64,000 bases of DNA from Pogonophryne albipinna (taxonomy: Eukaryota; Chordata; Actinopteri; Perciformes; Artedidraconidae). The notes below the pieces were generated by a model. It did not search any database, was not told the origin of the DNA, and saw nothing but the letters and a program-made list of their open reading frames with translations. The first letter of the stretch is position 1. Every line of letters starts with the position of its first letter. Position numbers and translations under genes: made by a program. The stretch spans positions 10,551,112-10,615,111 of the forward strand of contig CM053253.1 of the NCBI GenBank assembly GCA_028583405.1, given 5' to 3'. Below are positions 26,306 to 39,554 of this stretch, one piece after another.

Positions 26306-26690
26306 CTTAAAGCTTTCCTTAATCCTGTACATCGACATACAGATGTGAGGCTGTGGGGGGTATGCAAACCAGGTTGATCAGGTTCTATGATCTCTTCAGG
26401 GAGCACATTGCTTTACCATTGACTGTGTATCTGTATGGGAGCAAACCTCAAAGTCCAGCTTCAGAGCTTTATGTATTTTGCTCATAGATGATACCAAAGC
26501 GCTCTCTGTCAGTGTAGTTGGAAAAATAAACACTATGTTCAGCAGAGACTTTAAAATATGTTCTTTAAGTTATAAATAATAAAGTATAATGCTAAATTCT
26601 TTTCTATTTCCTAACTCAAATTGTGTAGTTTTCAATCAGTTAGTGTTACTGTGCTTGTATGTATTTTTTTAAACATTTAAACCATGTTTC

Positions 26691-26696
26691 AATAAA
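26691..26696 (+). promoter_or_regulatory. Distal polyadenylation signal of the LEM gene
   Basis: AATAAA about 386 bp after the stop codon. Other AATAAA strings lie earlier, near 26524 and 26579. pm20d1 starts only about 260 bp further on. Confidence 0.45.
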
Positions 26697-26956
26697 GGAT
26701 GTTTTGCTTCATACTTTTTGGTGTAAATGATTCCTAGCAAAGTCAAAAAAGATGACGTGCAGATATAAAATCAGCAGGGATCTTTAGGCTTCATGTTAAA
26801 ATCCACTTCTAATGAAGACCATTATAAGTGTAAGTCATATTGTCGCCAGCAGGTGGCTCTCATTAAATAAACCTGAACTAACTAATTCAGTTTCAGTCTG
26901 CATGCAAAGAGTCGCAGTGAACGATTTCCGCCGTCATAAGAGACAAGTGAGACAAC

Positions 26957-29900
26957 ATGACAGAATCGGGGCAAAAGTTAAACATATTCAAGTTTTTAAA
27001 GATCGTTATTAGTAGTTTCCTCATAGTTGCACTGCTGTTATTTACTATAGCATCTATCAGGACTCTTTCACTGGACGTTAATGTCGGACTTCAACTCGCA
27101 CGATGGGAAAAGACGAATAACCTCTCGCTTGTCATAGACCACCACCAGAGAGAGGAGCTTCTTGCTAATTTTAAAGGTAATATCCCCTTGCTAAAGTCGG
27201 TGAATTATGTATTATCTTTGCCCTGTGTGGACAGCGCTGGATGAAATGTGGAGCAGACACCTGGGACGGACGTTAACTAGCGTTTTTATCAATGTTAATT
27301 TATCCAGAGGCTATCCGGATCCACACGGTGTCTTTCTCAGAGAAGAAGAGCAACACCACGGCGCTGCTTCAGTTTGACAGGCTCCTCCGAAAAGGTAAAC
27401 AAAAGGCTGACGTGAGAACGTGACGTCATCAACGTTAAAGCTCTACAACCGTGTTTTTGTGAAAATGCTCCAGTGTTTTTTTTATTGCTGATGCTAAGAC
27501 TGCAAACCATGTAGATCTCATTAAAGCTAACAACTTGAGCTAACGTTAGCAAAACGTTAACTAAACCTCATGACTGATGATTGTTTACAGCACACATTAG
27601 AATCCAATTCAGGCCGAGGTTTACAAAGTGCATCACTCTACAGGTGCTAGCAGACTACTGAGATACATGTATAGCTTAACTTAAACAGCCTTTCATTTTC
27701 TTACGGGGTTCTTATTAAACAGTAAATATCCCTATCTTATCGCATCCTACCTACAGTCCCGCTAATTTATTCATAATTATATAATTCAGTTTATAAAACA
27801 ATATTGATTATAAAAAGCTTGCACATTACTATTTTTGGTGAGTGAATAATTTACTAATTAACAATTATCCAAACGTTATATTGTGCAAAAAGTCAAGACA
27901 TGTCTAAAAGGGGTTTGTGAATATTTAAAGAGGACATTTAGTTTTGTTTCCTTTTTAATTTCAAGATATCACAACTTGTATTCCATAATATAGGAAAAGC
28001 GCTTAAGATGCTGGATCCTACATTTACAATGATCAAATTAAAAGCATATTTTTTAAAGATCCATTTTATAACCTTCATTCTAAACAGGCTTTATATAATC
28101 CTTAGCGTTTTTAGCAGACTCTAGAGCTCAACTAGATTATATAACAATTTTAATAAACTGAATATTAATCCAACCTTACATTTTAAACCAGATGGAGTTT
28201 CCTCTTTAAACTTGGACTATTCTGTGTCAGTTTTCCCAACAGTTTTCTCTTCAAGCTTGGTTCACCATGAATTGGTGGCCAACTACAGCCACCTGTTTTG
28301 GGTGCAAGGATCACAGCATGACCTGGTGCCATACCTGCTGCTCGCTCACATCGATGTAGTACCTGCCTCAGAAGCAGATGGCTGGGAGGCGCCACCATTT
28401 TCTGCCCAGGAAATAGATGGCTTCATCTATGGAAGAGGGACCATAGACGACAAGAGCCCTGTAATGGTGAGACAACAAAGGTTATTTTGTGCTGTTATTA
28501 AACAAAGTTGAATTATATACTGATGTACTTCTCATGTCCCAGGGAGACTAAACCAATACGCTTTATTTATTCCAGGGTATACTCCAGGCACTAGAGTACT
28601 TGCTGAAAAAAGGCTATGCTCCACGCAGAGGATTTTACATTGGTCTTGGTCATGATGAAGAAGTACTTTAAATATTCATTAAACACTACTTGTGATCCTT
28701 AATAACCCCCTTTATTACATCTAAATGTTTGTATCCTTTAATATTTATTTTAACAGGTCAGTGGTTTCAAGGGGGCGTTGAACATAGTGCGTATAATGAA
28801 GCAGCGTGGTGTGCAGCTTTCGTTTGTCCTGGACGAGGGCCTGGCTGTACTTGACGGAGTCATCAGTGGTCTTCAAGGACCTGCTGCGCTGTGAGAACCT
28901 GTCATGCTCTACTGTAAACATGATATTTAGAGTGCAGCGTTTCAATGTTAAAAGGAAACTATTTGGCAGACATCACAACAAACTCAAAAGCTTATAGCAT
29001 ACAATTGCATGACTCCAGTAAATTGTTGGATAGGTCGTTTGATTGACATTTGTACATTCTGTGTTTGATGTGTGTGTATTTGTTTTGTAGAATTGGAATC
29101 AGTGAAAAAGGTTCAGCGACTGTAAAGCTTAGTGTGTCTATGGTCCCTGGTCACTCCTCAATGCCTCCTCGTGAGACCACTATTGGGATCTTGGCTGCAG
29201 CAGTCAAAAGGTGAAGGGAATGTTTCCTTAAAATGTACATTTTTAGCTCGTTTTATTTCCTTAAAATGAATTCAAATTAGTCGTTGTGTTCATGCAGGAC
29301 CATACTACATCCCACTATTATCAGTCCTGGAATAAAGAAACACAATCTTAAACTCTAATGCTCTTTTCTCAGACTAGAGGACAACCCTATGCCGAGATTA
29401 TTTGGTCATGGGCCTGAACGCGAAACATTTGAGCACTTGGCGCACAAGGTAAATGTTGTTGTTGTAAATGTCTTTTTTTTGTTTTGATTTCTCTTACATG
29501 ACTATGCACTGCAACATTTGTTTTGTTTTGTAATTATTTATTTTACTTGTTTGAAATGAATGTATCAATCAATCAAACCAACTTGGTCCACTACTTATCA
29601 TTACATATAGTACATTAGCTCTCCTTATGTTGTTAATCCGTTTCTCAATCTTGTCTTTAGTTCGGGCTCCCAATGAAGTTCATAATGTCAAATTTGTGGC
29701 TGTTCGCCCCACTTCTTGGCAGGTAATCGCATCATTAAATGTACTCAGCATGTCTCCTTATGATTTTGATCATTGAGATGAATCATTTAGCATGTTTGAT
29801 GTTACAGGATACTTGAAAGAAAACCAGACACTAATGCTTTTGTAAGGACAACCACAGCAGTCACCATGTTTAATGCTGGAGTTAAGGTACACTTTTTAAT

Positions 29901-31001
29901 GATCAAATAGAGGGTCATTTACTGGATATTCAATTGTACATTTGCATTTGTCCAAACCCTGAATTCTCTTCCACTATGTAGGTGAATATCATCCCTTCCC
30001 TCGCTGAAGCGTATGTAAATCTACGAATCCACTCAGCACAATCATTAAAAGAGGTAGAGTCAGACATTTGATTTTCCTCTTTAAGAATTCCTGATGTCTC
30101 TTCATAAATACGTTGAGCTAAATGAGATGTTTGCTGTCTAGGTCCTGGACCTTATCCAGTCTACAGTGGGGGACCAACGAGTGAAGATAGAGCTTGTTGA
30201 TGGGTTTGACCCTCTGCCTGTGAGCTCTGCAGATGAAAAGTCCTTTGGCTTCCAGATCATTAAGAAGACAGTGCTGGACATGTTTCCAACAGTTACAGTT
30301 GCTCCAGGTAAAATAATCCAGCAAAATCTAATTGTATATAAAAGTTTTTGCTAAAATATTCCATAAATATTTGGATATAATATTTTATGTGCAGGTATCT
30401 GTATTGGGAACACAGACAGTCGACACTTCAAAGACCTGACGAATGACATTTATCGCTTCGCCCCCATCTGGTTTAAACCAGGTGACGCTCAGAGGTAAGG
30501 ATCTAGTTTATCCAACACTGAATTTAAATAGTCTTGAAAAAGCCTGCTTTAGTTATCACAATAAGTTGCTTGAACAGAGTTGTACTTGGCAAACTATTAG
30601 ACAACTTGAACAAAAGAGCTTTCTGCTGTTGGTCACATGTTTATGTTGCAACCTTATGATGTAATGTTGTGACCTAATTTTACGGTTCAGACTTAATCTC
30701 CCTCTTGAACAAATATATAAGAATTGTATGCACAGAACCAACCTTTAGCCTAGTTTACACATCAGCTGTGGTAATAAAAAAAAAATCCTGCAAGAACAGC
30801 ATGAGGAAATCCAACAAAGAAAACGTATTTGCTTCTTTTTAGTTACCATACATTTTGTTATTTCCCTTTAGATTCCATGGGATCAACGAACGGATTTCCA
30901 AAAAGAACTACGAGGAGCTTGTAGTATTTTACTTTAGTCTGATTCAAAACTGTGATATTCAGAAGCTCCCCGAACCTCACAGCTCTGTCCATGAGCTCTA
31001 A
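26957..31001 (+). CDS. pm20d1: N-fatty-acyl-amino acid synthase/hydrolase PM20D1, complete, 13 exons
   Basis: Secreted M20-family metallopeptidase homologue that condenses or hydrolyses N-acyl amino acids. Exons: 26957-27176, 27308-27394, 28231-28466, 28576-28662, 28757-28890, 29091-29210, 29373-29448, 29661-29722, 29808-29886, 29982-30053, 30142-30307, 30395-30494, 30872-31001. They total 1569 nt, or 522 residues, all in phase. The N-terminus has a hydrophobic segment (residues about 12-33) that serves as signal peptide or anchor. Metal-site motifs are visible: [10 protein letters not shown] (His, Asp), [12 protein letters not shown] (bridging Asp), LGHDEE (catalytic/ligand Glu pair), FVLDEG (Asp) and [10 protein letters not shown] (His). 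The dimerisation-domain stretch [10 protein letters not shown] and VPGHSSMPP is also present. No lesion was found. It follows the LEM gene by about 650 bp on the same strand, as expected for 1q32.1-type synteny. Confidence 0.95.
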
Positions 31002-32210
31002 GGAATATATTCTAAAGACTATGGGTAACAATCAAACAAATGCAATTTAAAAGCTTGTGATATTTTTATTTATAATTTCAATAGCACCCAATGTAGTCAA
31101 TTCGTTTATAAATATAATGTGAATCTGCATTTTAGACCATAAGAATGTTCCATTATCCTGTAATCAGATTAACAGTTAACAACAAACCTTAACCATAGCC
31201 CTTTAATCTTGTTTGATGACCGACAGTGTTGACCTTGTTGTGATGAAATTATAACGGGGTAACCATGAGGAGCTCTTTAGCATTTGTAATTAGGTTTTTG
31301 TGCAACACTGCTGTAATGATTTTTGAATGTATAATGATGACGGTATTATTTCATTAAATGAGTGATAACATTTGCGGTTGCACTGCTGCTTATAATACCG
31401 TAGTACCTATAATAAATGATAACTTGTAATACATTTAATTGCATACATACTTTTTGGATGCTGATTGGAAATGCTGAATGGATATATTTCAAACTTTTGT
31501 TTTTGTTTAATCAAATACAGCGTTTTTCATGAACTCTATGCTATCACTGACTGGCTATATAAAATAATCCTGATCTGTTAATGTGATCTGAATTAGCAAA
31601 TTCAACAAATACATTTTGATGAAGTGCTTGTTGTCATGTGATATATTTTATTTAAGTTTGGCAGTGAGATGATGCAATATATTTCAGGTTGTAAACTATT
31701 CTACTTCAGTGCTACTAGTATTGGAGGAATTAATACATTAATACAGCTGCAACAATATTTTTTAATGGAAATGGCAGAATGAGAGGTCAAATGACATGTT
31801 CTATAACATATCACAGAAGCTGACGACCTATTATGCAACAAATATTAAAACTCAAAGGTTCCAGTAAAACTACATGGGATAAAAAGGCAAATATGTAGGC
31901 TAACATGTATTAAAAAAAAGGAGCAAACAGAAATTTGGTCATCACTAATACAAAGCAAACAACCGAATAAGACGATAAACAAAAAAGTCAAGCCAAGTAC
32001 CGTCTTTGTGTGTCACATCTAAAGACCGTATAATACCTTTGGATAAAGCACATCCAAGAACACCAATAATGATAATAAAAACCCAACCAAAAATGTATGT
32101 GGGGGTGTATTAATTACCAGTCATGTTTAGTACCAATACTACATGCTAATTTAGGGCCAGTTACAGCACTTGCAGTTATCTTGGTAGACCAAACCCTTTG
32201 GGCAGTCAAT
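31002..32210. other. 3' flank of pm20d1, no further gene seen
   Basis: AT-rich. A canonical AATAAA at 31411-31416 is the likely end of the pm20d1 mRNA. Nothing else is recognised. Confidence 0.45.
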
Positions 32211-32287
32211 GGGATCCATCCATCTTCTCCCGCTTATCCGTGGTCGGGTCGCGCAGGTAGCAGTTCCAGCAGAAGGCCCCAAACTTT
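32211..32287 (-). mobile_element. Short inverted LINE 3'-end fragment (same family as 34.5 kb)
   Basis: CCATCCATCTTCTCCCGCTT followed by ATCCGTGGTCGGGTCGCGC is the reverse complement of the terminal 75 bp of the LINE fragment at 34460-34755, which is typical 5'-truncated retroposition. Confidence 0.75.
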
Positions 32288-34148
32288 AATTTAAAAGCAA
32301 ACAAACAACACAACTTGAAATAACTGTAGTTCCATTTCCAAACTACGTACAACCTCAAAAAAACTAAAATATGTTAAAAATAAATAGATAAGACTTTCCC
32401 ACATTTCATGAATGATTATTAGTCAATTTATTGAACATGTTAGAAACAAAACAAATAATAATAATTATAATAATAATTATAACAAAGAGAATCAAAATAA
32501 AATTAAAAAAATAAACGTTTAAGGTATAAAAAAATAGTTTCCATCATGTTCAAAAGGGGCAAAAAGAAGCTTGTAAACATGTTGATTCAGATCACTGGAG
32601 CCTGACGATGTATAAACCTCAGTTTGCTATGAATGCTATTCAGTCCAACACAATGGACTGCATCGTATTGTCCTTCAACTATCTTTTGTTTTTGTGTGTA
32701 TGACTACTATTGTGTAACAAAAAACACCCACAGAATGTAGAGAAATATATAAAAGAGATACAAACACATCGTTCAATCACGCAGACAAAACCAGACACCC
32801 TTTTTCAAAAATATGTTTGTCTCATTCATTTGTTTGTAGATTTATTGTATTCTAACTTTGGTTCTCACTCTTTATGTGGATTAAGTTTCATTAAATGTTG
32901 AAACACCCCCTTGGAATAAATAGCAAATTATGAAATGTGTTTTATAACCACATCTCGTCCAAAAGAAAACATTATAAAAGAAGATGATTTGATCAACTAC
33001 TAGTCGTTAAGGACTTCTCATTTTGAATGAAAACATTTCAAAAATTATGAAAAATGTGTGTAGTTAAATAGGATAAAAGTTTGACACTTACACGTTGATC
33101 AGAGATGGAGTCAACTTTCTGCCCCTGCTGTGACTGAGGATGTGCGGCAACGAGGCCTTAAAAGTGCAGCTAATGCGGTGGGGCAGATTTAGGGGATGAG
33201 GAGAATGAATCCCATTCTTTCTTTTCTGCTGGTGAAGTTTTTCTATTTGATTTGGTTTTCAATTTAGAAGGGAACACTTTCAACTTTATTCTTCATATTA
33301 ATAAAGGTGTTTTTTCAAATATGATTTTAGTATAATTGACCTGTGTTTTAAAATGTATATGACTAACCCACCCACTAAAACCCTGGTTAACCCCCAGTCA
33401 ATTCATTTATGTAAGTAATTGCATTTAAATACCTGTCAATCAATTTGAAAATGATAGCAAGGACAGGTGGTTAACAGCGTTCCATCAGGGTCAGGGTTTT
33501 GACACTGAGCAATTATGTTATGCAAGTCATGTAATGTTCCAGCACACCCATTATTGCTGTTTTTTCTTCTTTCTTACATGTGCATCAGGTTTAATTATCT
33601 TCCGTCATTTCATTTGTCTTTCCTGCAGTGAACCTTGTGATGTGTTTTCACTTCTCACCGGGTAAGAAGTCATACAGAACTGACACTGTGAGGAATGTTC
33701 ATCAAACAACAAATCTATACTTGTAAAAAAAAGAAAAGTACGTTGTTTTATGTGTCCCTAATCTATAACCCAAACCAAACTTCTATATACGTAGATACTG
33801 TTTTGGAAAAAGCTGTTTCAACATGACTCCTTGGTATAAAGATGGGCAACAAGTTAAACTAAAATAGAAACACGTATGGGTATAAATTGCCGCTTATAAA
33901 TAGAGGAAGTAGTTAATACAAAAAAAGATGAATCATTGTTAGATTTACATTTTGTGCAGGATACCATACAGACAGTTCTTCATTAAAAGGGTTTAAACAA
34001 TGTCTTAAATAAAACTGTATAATAAAACATCACATTTTAAAAGTCCGTCAGTTTTCCCAGCGTCATAGTCAGGAACATGTTGGATTTCCAATTTCTGTTT
34101 CTCATATTTTATTTATAATGTTGAACACATAGATAATTTAAAGAAGTC
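32288..34148. other. Intergenic DNA, no gene seen
   Basis: AT-rich, with an AAT/AATTAT microsatellite near 32450-32490. No exon is supported. Confidence 0.4.
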
Positions 34149-34314
34149 GGGAGTCTGTGGCTCAGTGGGATAGTTCGCTGATCTTCGTATTAGGGGAGAG
34201 CAAGTTTGAGTCCCACTGCATGTCGTTGTGTCCCTGGGCAAGACACTTCACTTTACTACTGAATGTATGTTAGTCGCTTTGGATAAAAGCGTCTAACAAG
34301 TGACATGAAATGTA
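34149..34314 (+). mobile_element. tRNA-derived SINE
   Basis: The head contains box A-like TGGCTCAGTGG (about 34157) and box B-like GTTTGAGTCCC (about 34203), so it is a tRNA-like promoter. The body is TCCCTGGGCAAGACACTTCA and the tail CGCTTTGGATAAAAGCGTCT then AACAAG, a widespread fish SINE tail. An inverted partial copy lies at 13322-13470. Confidence 0.75.
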
Positions 34315-34457
34315 AAGGATAGTTACTGTAGATTTTTGTAAGAGCAGGCATTGAGTGTTCTTGTATTTTAATGTGTTATTTTATACCTCAGGACTGTGGG
34401 AAACAGTATTTTGATCTTCCTGTGTGTACAAACATATTTTGAGATTGACAATAAAGA

Positions 34458-34760
34458 AACTCCTTCTGGCTCCTTCGCGTCGAAAGGAGCCAGTTGAGGT
34501 GGTTCGGGCACCTAGTAAGGATGCCACCTGGGCGCCTCCCTAGGGAGGTGTTCCAGGCACTTCCAGCTGGGAAGAGACCAAGGGGTAGACCTAGGACCAG
34601 GTGGAGGGATTATATCTCTTCGCTGGCCTGGGAGCGCCTTGGGATCCCCCAGTCAGAGCTGGTTGATGTCGCCAGGGAAAGGAAAGTTTGGGGCTCTCTG
34701 CTGGAACTGCTACCCCCGCGACCCGACCACGGATAAGCGGGAGAAGATGGATGGACAATA
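34458..34760 (+). mobile_element. 5'-truncated LINE, RTE/Rex3-like 3' end
   Basis: An 80-codon open frame (MRWFGHLVRMPPGRLPREVF and on through GRPRTRWRDYI) is the C-terminal end of a LINE reverse-transcriptase polyprotein. It is followed by the 3' tail ACCACGGATAAGCGGGAGAA and a GATG-type repeat, as described for teleost Rex3. Clade assignment is from memory. Confidence 0.65.
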
Positions 34761-35469
34761 AAGAAACATGAAATGAGCTATAACTGTTTAAACAACATAG
34801 TGCTGCTAACAAGGGTGTTATCATATATAAAATATCAGTATAAGCAGCTTTTTCATATTACAGGAAGTCATTTTTGTAATTGTTTGTAGACAAAATGCAG
34901 TAGCTTGCACTGGTTCTCTCATTTTAATGTATTTTCCATGAGGCAGCTTGTTTTTGTTGAATGTGTCTTTTGAATTAGAAAAATCGATCCGGACAAACAA
35001 GATGTGGAAATCTTAGTCTTGATAAGTTAAGGTATTTCTTTTTTAATTAACTCATTCATTTAGCGATATTCATTTATATTTATGTACATGAAGACATTCA
35101 TTACATAAATACCTGCTATAGGAAACATTTGTGTCTTTATGTAGGACAAAGGCAATCACTCAGTTGCTGAATAGAAACCAAATCCCATACAACAGGGTTA
35201 GATACACCAACAATTATATAGATATACAATAACCACATAATTAGGTAAGGCGTGTCGGTTTGAATATTAGGAGTGAGAAAAACAAGAACATACACACCCA
35301 GCTGGTTTAGGTACACCTTCAATAACAGACATCAACATGAATACAACTGTATTCACACAGTACAACATGCTTGTATTATGTCTTGATAAACAATAATATA
35401 TAACATTGCATATTGATGGACATGGATCGAAGAACATTGTTACCCTTAACATATACAGTATAGGGTTTC

Positions 35470-35560
35470 CCAAACATAGACTTTACTTGGGCGGCCGCCC
35501 AGGTATATTAACGGCCGCCTAAGTATATTTAGCGACCCATTTAGGTTTTTTAGCTATTTC
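35470..35560. repeat. Possible interspersed repeat with GGGCGGCCGCCC palindrome
   Basis: A GC-rich palindromic island (GGGCGGCCGCCC, then ACGGCCGCC) in AT-rich DNA. It resembles DNA-transposon ends but no boundaries or target duplication were found. Confidence 0.25.
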
Positions 35561-35689
35561 GTTGTTTTTTTACTATGCTTTTTTTAAATACTAGATTTGT
35601 TCCCTGATCTGATTGTATTGTTAGGTAAATGAAAAGAGGTGGAAGTAAAATATGTAAACTTGTTCTTATTGTTAAGTGTAGTATATCAG

Positions 35690-35800
35690 TGAGGCCTACA
35701 TTATACCTAATTGCTGCAGGTCTCCCTTGAAAAAGAGATCTATGATCTCAAGGGACAATCTGGATAAATAAAGGTTTGAAATGAAATGAAATTATGTTTT
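35690..35800 (+). mobile_element. LINE 3' tail with TGAAA repeat
   Basis: GCAGGTCTCCCTTGAAAAAG, then AGGGACAATCTGGATAAATA and AAGGTTTGAAATGAAATGAA, is the 3' end of a LINE common in teleosts, ended by a short tandem repeat. Confidence 0.55.
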
Positions 35801-36079
35801 CTTTAATTAACCAAATGGTGATTAATAACAGGAAATTGTAATTATAACAGCTTTTGACAATTCTCCCCATTTGCTTAGAAAAATAAATGATACCACTTTT
35901 GCGCGGTAAAATGATTCACGTGTAACACTTTAGGGCCATGTGCAGCACGTGCAGGACGCTTGAAAGACCAAATCTGCTGAGCACTTTTGGAGATGACCTC
36001 GCCCATTGTCACAGTTGTAATAAGTTGTTGGATCTTGATGGAGATTAAAAGGGATAACTTGTCCGCTTTTCAAATCTCC

Positions 36080-36560
36080 GCGCGTCCCTACCAAGCTGGT
36101 TATAACACAGGAAGGAATCCAGAGCTACCAAGTAACCGTTAAACAATAATCTACTTTAATGGTAATATGACAATGCAATACAATCAAATACAGTACAAAT
36201 TCAATACAGTTATCTTTGGGATCCCGATTTTACCTGATGATCATTTGAGCCAGCCAGCCAGCAAAAGAGTGAACATAGTGTGTGTCTGTGTTTTATACTG
36301 GTCTTACAATGGGATGGGAGGTATCTGATCCTCCCTTGTGGACCTCCTTGATTGGCCCGTCAAATATCACAAACACCTCAGATCTTGGTTTCCCCAATCA
36401 CTGTAGGTCAGCCTTATCTCTTGATCTAAGATGGATGCCAACCAAGACATGCTCTTCCCTTCCCCCATGTCCCTTTGTTCTCCAAAACACAGGTCAACAG
36501 GCCCAAATCCAGCTCACGGTTTTACACAGATTATTTCCCATTTAAGCTTATTCATAGTTT
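36080..36560 (-). mobile_element. Candidate solo LTR
   Basis: Read on the minus strand, the segment has TATAAAAC (near 36290), about 200 bp later an ATTAAA-like signal, and moderate GC, an LTR-like order. No matching second LTR or target duplication was found, so this is speculative. Confidence 0.25.
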
Positions 36561-38022
36561 GCTAACATGAATACATACAAATATTTCACTTCAATCTCCA
36601 GAGTTAGGGAAGTGCCCCGTTCGGCCAACACAGCCATTTCCAGAAGATTTTTAAGTGGTTGAGGTTGTTGCAGGGGGAGTTGTAGTGGTACGGCCTAAAA
36701 GAGCAAGTCATACAAATGTATAAATTGTCTTTAACACCATTTGTCATCATATTGAATTTTCATTCAGAGTATCTCTTCCGACTTAATAGGAAGAGAACCC
36801 ATTTACTTTTCTGCATAATTAAATGTAACCACGCGTATGCAGTGAATAAAATACACACATAAAATCTCCTCCTCATTAGAGGATGGGATGGACACGGTTG
36901 TGTTTACAGTCGTTACCTTAAAACAGGAGATTATGCAGGTGGCTGAGGAAAGGGTTGTTGCCCATTTTGCAGAACTGTCCATTCATATCATCCAGGTCCA
37001 GAGACCAAAGAAATGCTCCTCCAAAGTTGTTAGTCTTTAGGTAACTGACCTAAGAGGATGAGGAACAACACACTTTAAAAGCTGAGGCCAGGTGGACCAA
37101 CTATCTATTTAACCAGATGTATGTACAACCAGCCATTTGTAAAGGATTTACCGATTAATAGTTTGAATTAAATAAATGATTACCTTAGTGTCAAGGCTTT
37201 TTTTGTCGTCAAATCCAACCCATTGATTTTCTGTGGTGGCATATGGAGCTCTCTGATCAGGTATCAGCTGGGTTGTAACTCCATCAAGATAAAGGCAAGT
37301 CTGTAGAGAAGGTCAAAAGCTCTCCCGTATGCCGCTAACCCCAAGTTTAGCTTTTGTGCTGGTGCTCCCTGGTCTCGCCAATACCGCATAGCATAGTCCT
37401 AAAATGTGGATTAAAATAACAAAATACAATGAGAAAGCATCTCTTAAAAGAACTTTTTTTTTTGCAGTTTACGTATGAATCCCTGTGCTTACAGTAGAGT
37501 ACGTTTTGTTCCCTGTGTCCTGGGATCCCTTGTATAAGGGGTTGTGATGTCCTGTGACACTTTCCCAGGGGCCGTGGAAATCAAATGTCAACACATTAAT
37601 GAAATCCAGGTGCCTGATAAAGAGAAGAAGAGATCACATTCAGAAAAACAAGAAAATAGGTCATCTTGGGTATAATGTAAAGAGATACATATATTTATCT
37701 TTTACATGGCAATCTGTGGGACTTGATAACTGGCGTCGATGGTTGCTTTCTCAGCAGAGACACTAGCAGCGACGATTAAGCTGTCACGGTTGGCTGCTTT
37801 CCCCTCAGACACAAATGCTTCCTTGAGCTCCTATACAAGAAGAATGGTTCAGTCTTGGTTTAGATAACAAACTGATATTTTCATATACCTATGTAATGAG
37901 ATAAACTCAAGATCTGACCTTGCAAAGCATTGTGAATCTCTGCTTGTCCTGTGATGGGCTTCCAGCTCCTCCAGGGTTCCTCCAGTCAAGGTTTAGCCCA
38001 TCAAACCCACTTTCTCTCAGTC

Positions 38023-38027
38023 GTTTA
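38023..38027. repeat. Target-site duplication, left copy
   Basis: GTTTA immediately before the left LTR, repeated at 41788-41792 immediately after the right LTR. Confidence 0.9.
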
Positions 38028-38426
38028 TGTCACGATTCTCATGTCATGTCACATTTCTATGTCTAGGTTTGGGTGTTTTTGCTGTTCTCTCTGTCATGTT
38101 TCCTCCTGGGTTATTGTCTGGTCCTTTTCCCTGTGTTTTTCCTCCCGTCGTTAGTTCCCTGGTGTGTCTAGTTATCTGATTGTGTTCACCTGTGGCCCTT
38201 GTGTTTCTCCTCCCCTGCCCGGCTGTTTCTCGTCTTGTGATTACCCCGCCCTGTATTTAGTCTTGTCTCTTCCTGTGTTCAGTGTTGGTGCTTCTTTTGT
38301 TTGTGACCTAGTTCACCGTAGAGTGTTTCGTTTGTTCAAGTTATATATTAGATAAGAGCCCTTGCAATAAAGGTATTATCAAGTGTTATCTGCGTTTGGG
38401 TCCTACCTGCTTCACTTTGCGTATCA
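38028..38426 (+). repeat. Left LTR
   Basis: Starts TG and ends CA. Contains AATAAA at 38366-38371. Identical by eye to the right LTR except for one missing T in a T run. Confidence 0.92.
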
Positions 38427-38867
38427 GAAAGCACCAACCTAGAAATGGGCCCAGCAGATCCGTTCGAGCTGGAATTATTGAATTTTTCCTTTTTTTTGGC
38501 TAACTGCTCGGATCGATGGAAGAGAGCACCCGGAGTTCAGCAGCGAGAGGCCGTGTTGTTGGAGGCGCGCCAGATGGCTAGAGAGAAACCAGGTTTGGTG
38601 AAATTCTTACCTGGCTGGATTTCAAAGATCCTCCCGGTGTGTGATTCCCGGCCTGCTAGCCCCAGGCATGTTAGCTCCCTAGCTCCCAATTCCCAACCTG
38701 GTACCATACGCCTTGGTGGGTTCCGGCTGAAGTCAACCCATGCTTCTGCCCCAGTTCCTGCTCCTGGCCAGGAGTCGTATTCTGGAACTCGTCTGGCCTA
38801 TGGAGGTCCACGGAGTATTCAGGCGGCTGCTAAGGGAAGGAGTCGCAAGGCCAGGCTTGCAGCCCGA

Positions 38868-39140
38868 GCCCCAGCAGCCATGGCTCCATGCTCCAGTACC
38901 GGCCCACACAGCCATGGTTCCGTGCTCCAGTACCATCCCACACAGCCATGGATCCGGGTTCCGGTTCCGTGCCCAGCAGCCATGGTTCGGGCTCCAGTAC
39001 AGGCCCCAGCAGCCATGGTTCTGGCTACAGAACCGGCCCACACATCCATGGTTCCAGCCCCAGTCCTGGCCCCAGCAGCCATGGTTCCGTCCCCAGCAGC
39101 CATGGTTCCGGCTTCAGTACCGGCCCCAGTAGCCATGGTC
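38868..39140. repeat. Minisatellite array 1 in the LTR element
   Basis: About nine imperfect copies of a unit near 30 bp containing CCCAGCAGCCATGGTTCC and CCAGTACCGGCCCAC. Confidence 0.8.
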
Positions 39141-39169
39141 CCGACTCCAGTTTCGGCTCCAGGACTGGC

Positions 39170-39535
39170 TTACCGGCCGACGCCAGCTCCCCGAGTCCTG
39201 TCGGCGTACCGGCCGATTCCAGCACCTCGTCTCCTGTTGGCTCTCCAGCCAAAGCCAGCTCCCCGAGTCCTGTCGGCGTACCGGCCGACTCCAGCACCTC
39301 GTCTCCTGTTGGCTCTCCAGCCGACGCCAGCTCCCCGAGTCCTGTTGGCTCTCCAGCCGACGCCAGCTCCCCGAGTCCTGTTGGCGTACCGGCCAACGCC
39401 AGCTCCCCGAGGCCTGTCGGCGTACCGGCCGACTCCAGCACCTCGTCTCCTGCTGGCTCCCCAGCCGACGCCAGCTCCCAGAGTCCTGTCGGCGTACTGG
39501 CGGACTCCAGCACCTCGTCTCCCTCGTGTTCTGTT
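39170..39535. repeat. Minisatellite array 2 in the LTR element
   Basis: Higher-order array of two alternating modules, GGCGTACCGGCCGACTCCAG and CCAGCCGACGCCAGCTCCCC, with period near 36-72 bp. Confidence 0.8.
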
Positions 39536-39554
39536 GGCGAACCAACCGTCCCAA

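Noticed and set aside
34494..34736. 80-codon open frame with a basic, Arg-rich protein
   Set aside because: It is the C-terminal end of a LINE polyprotein and not a host gene.
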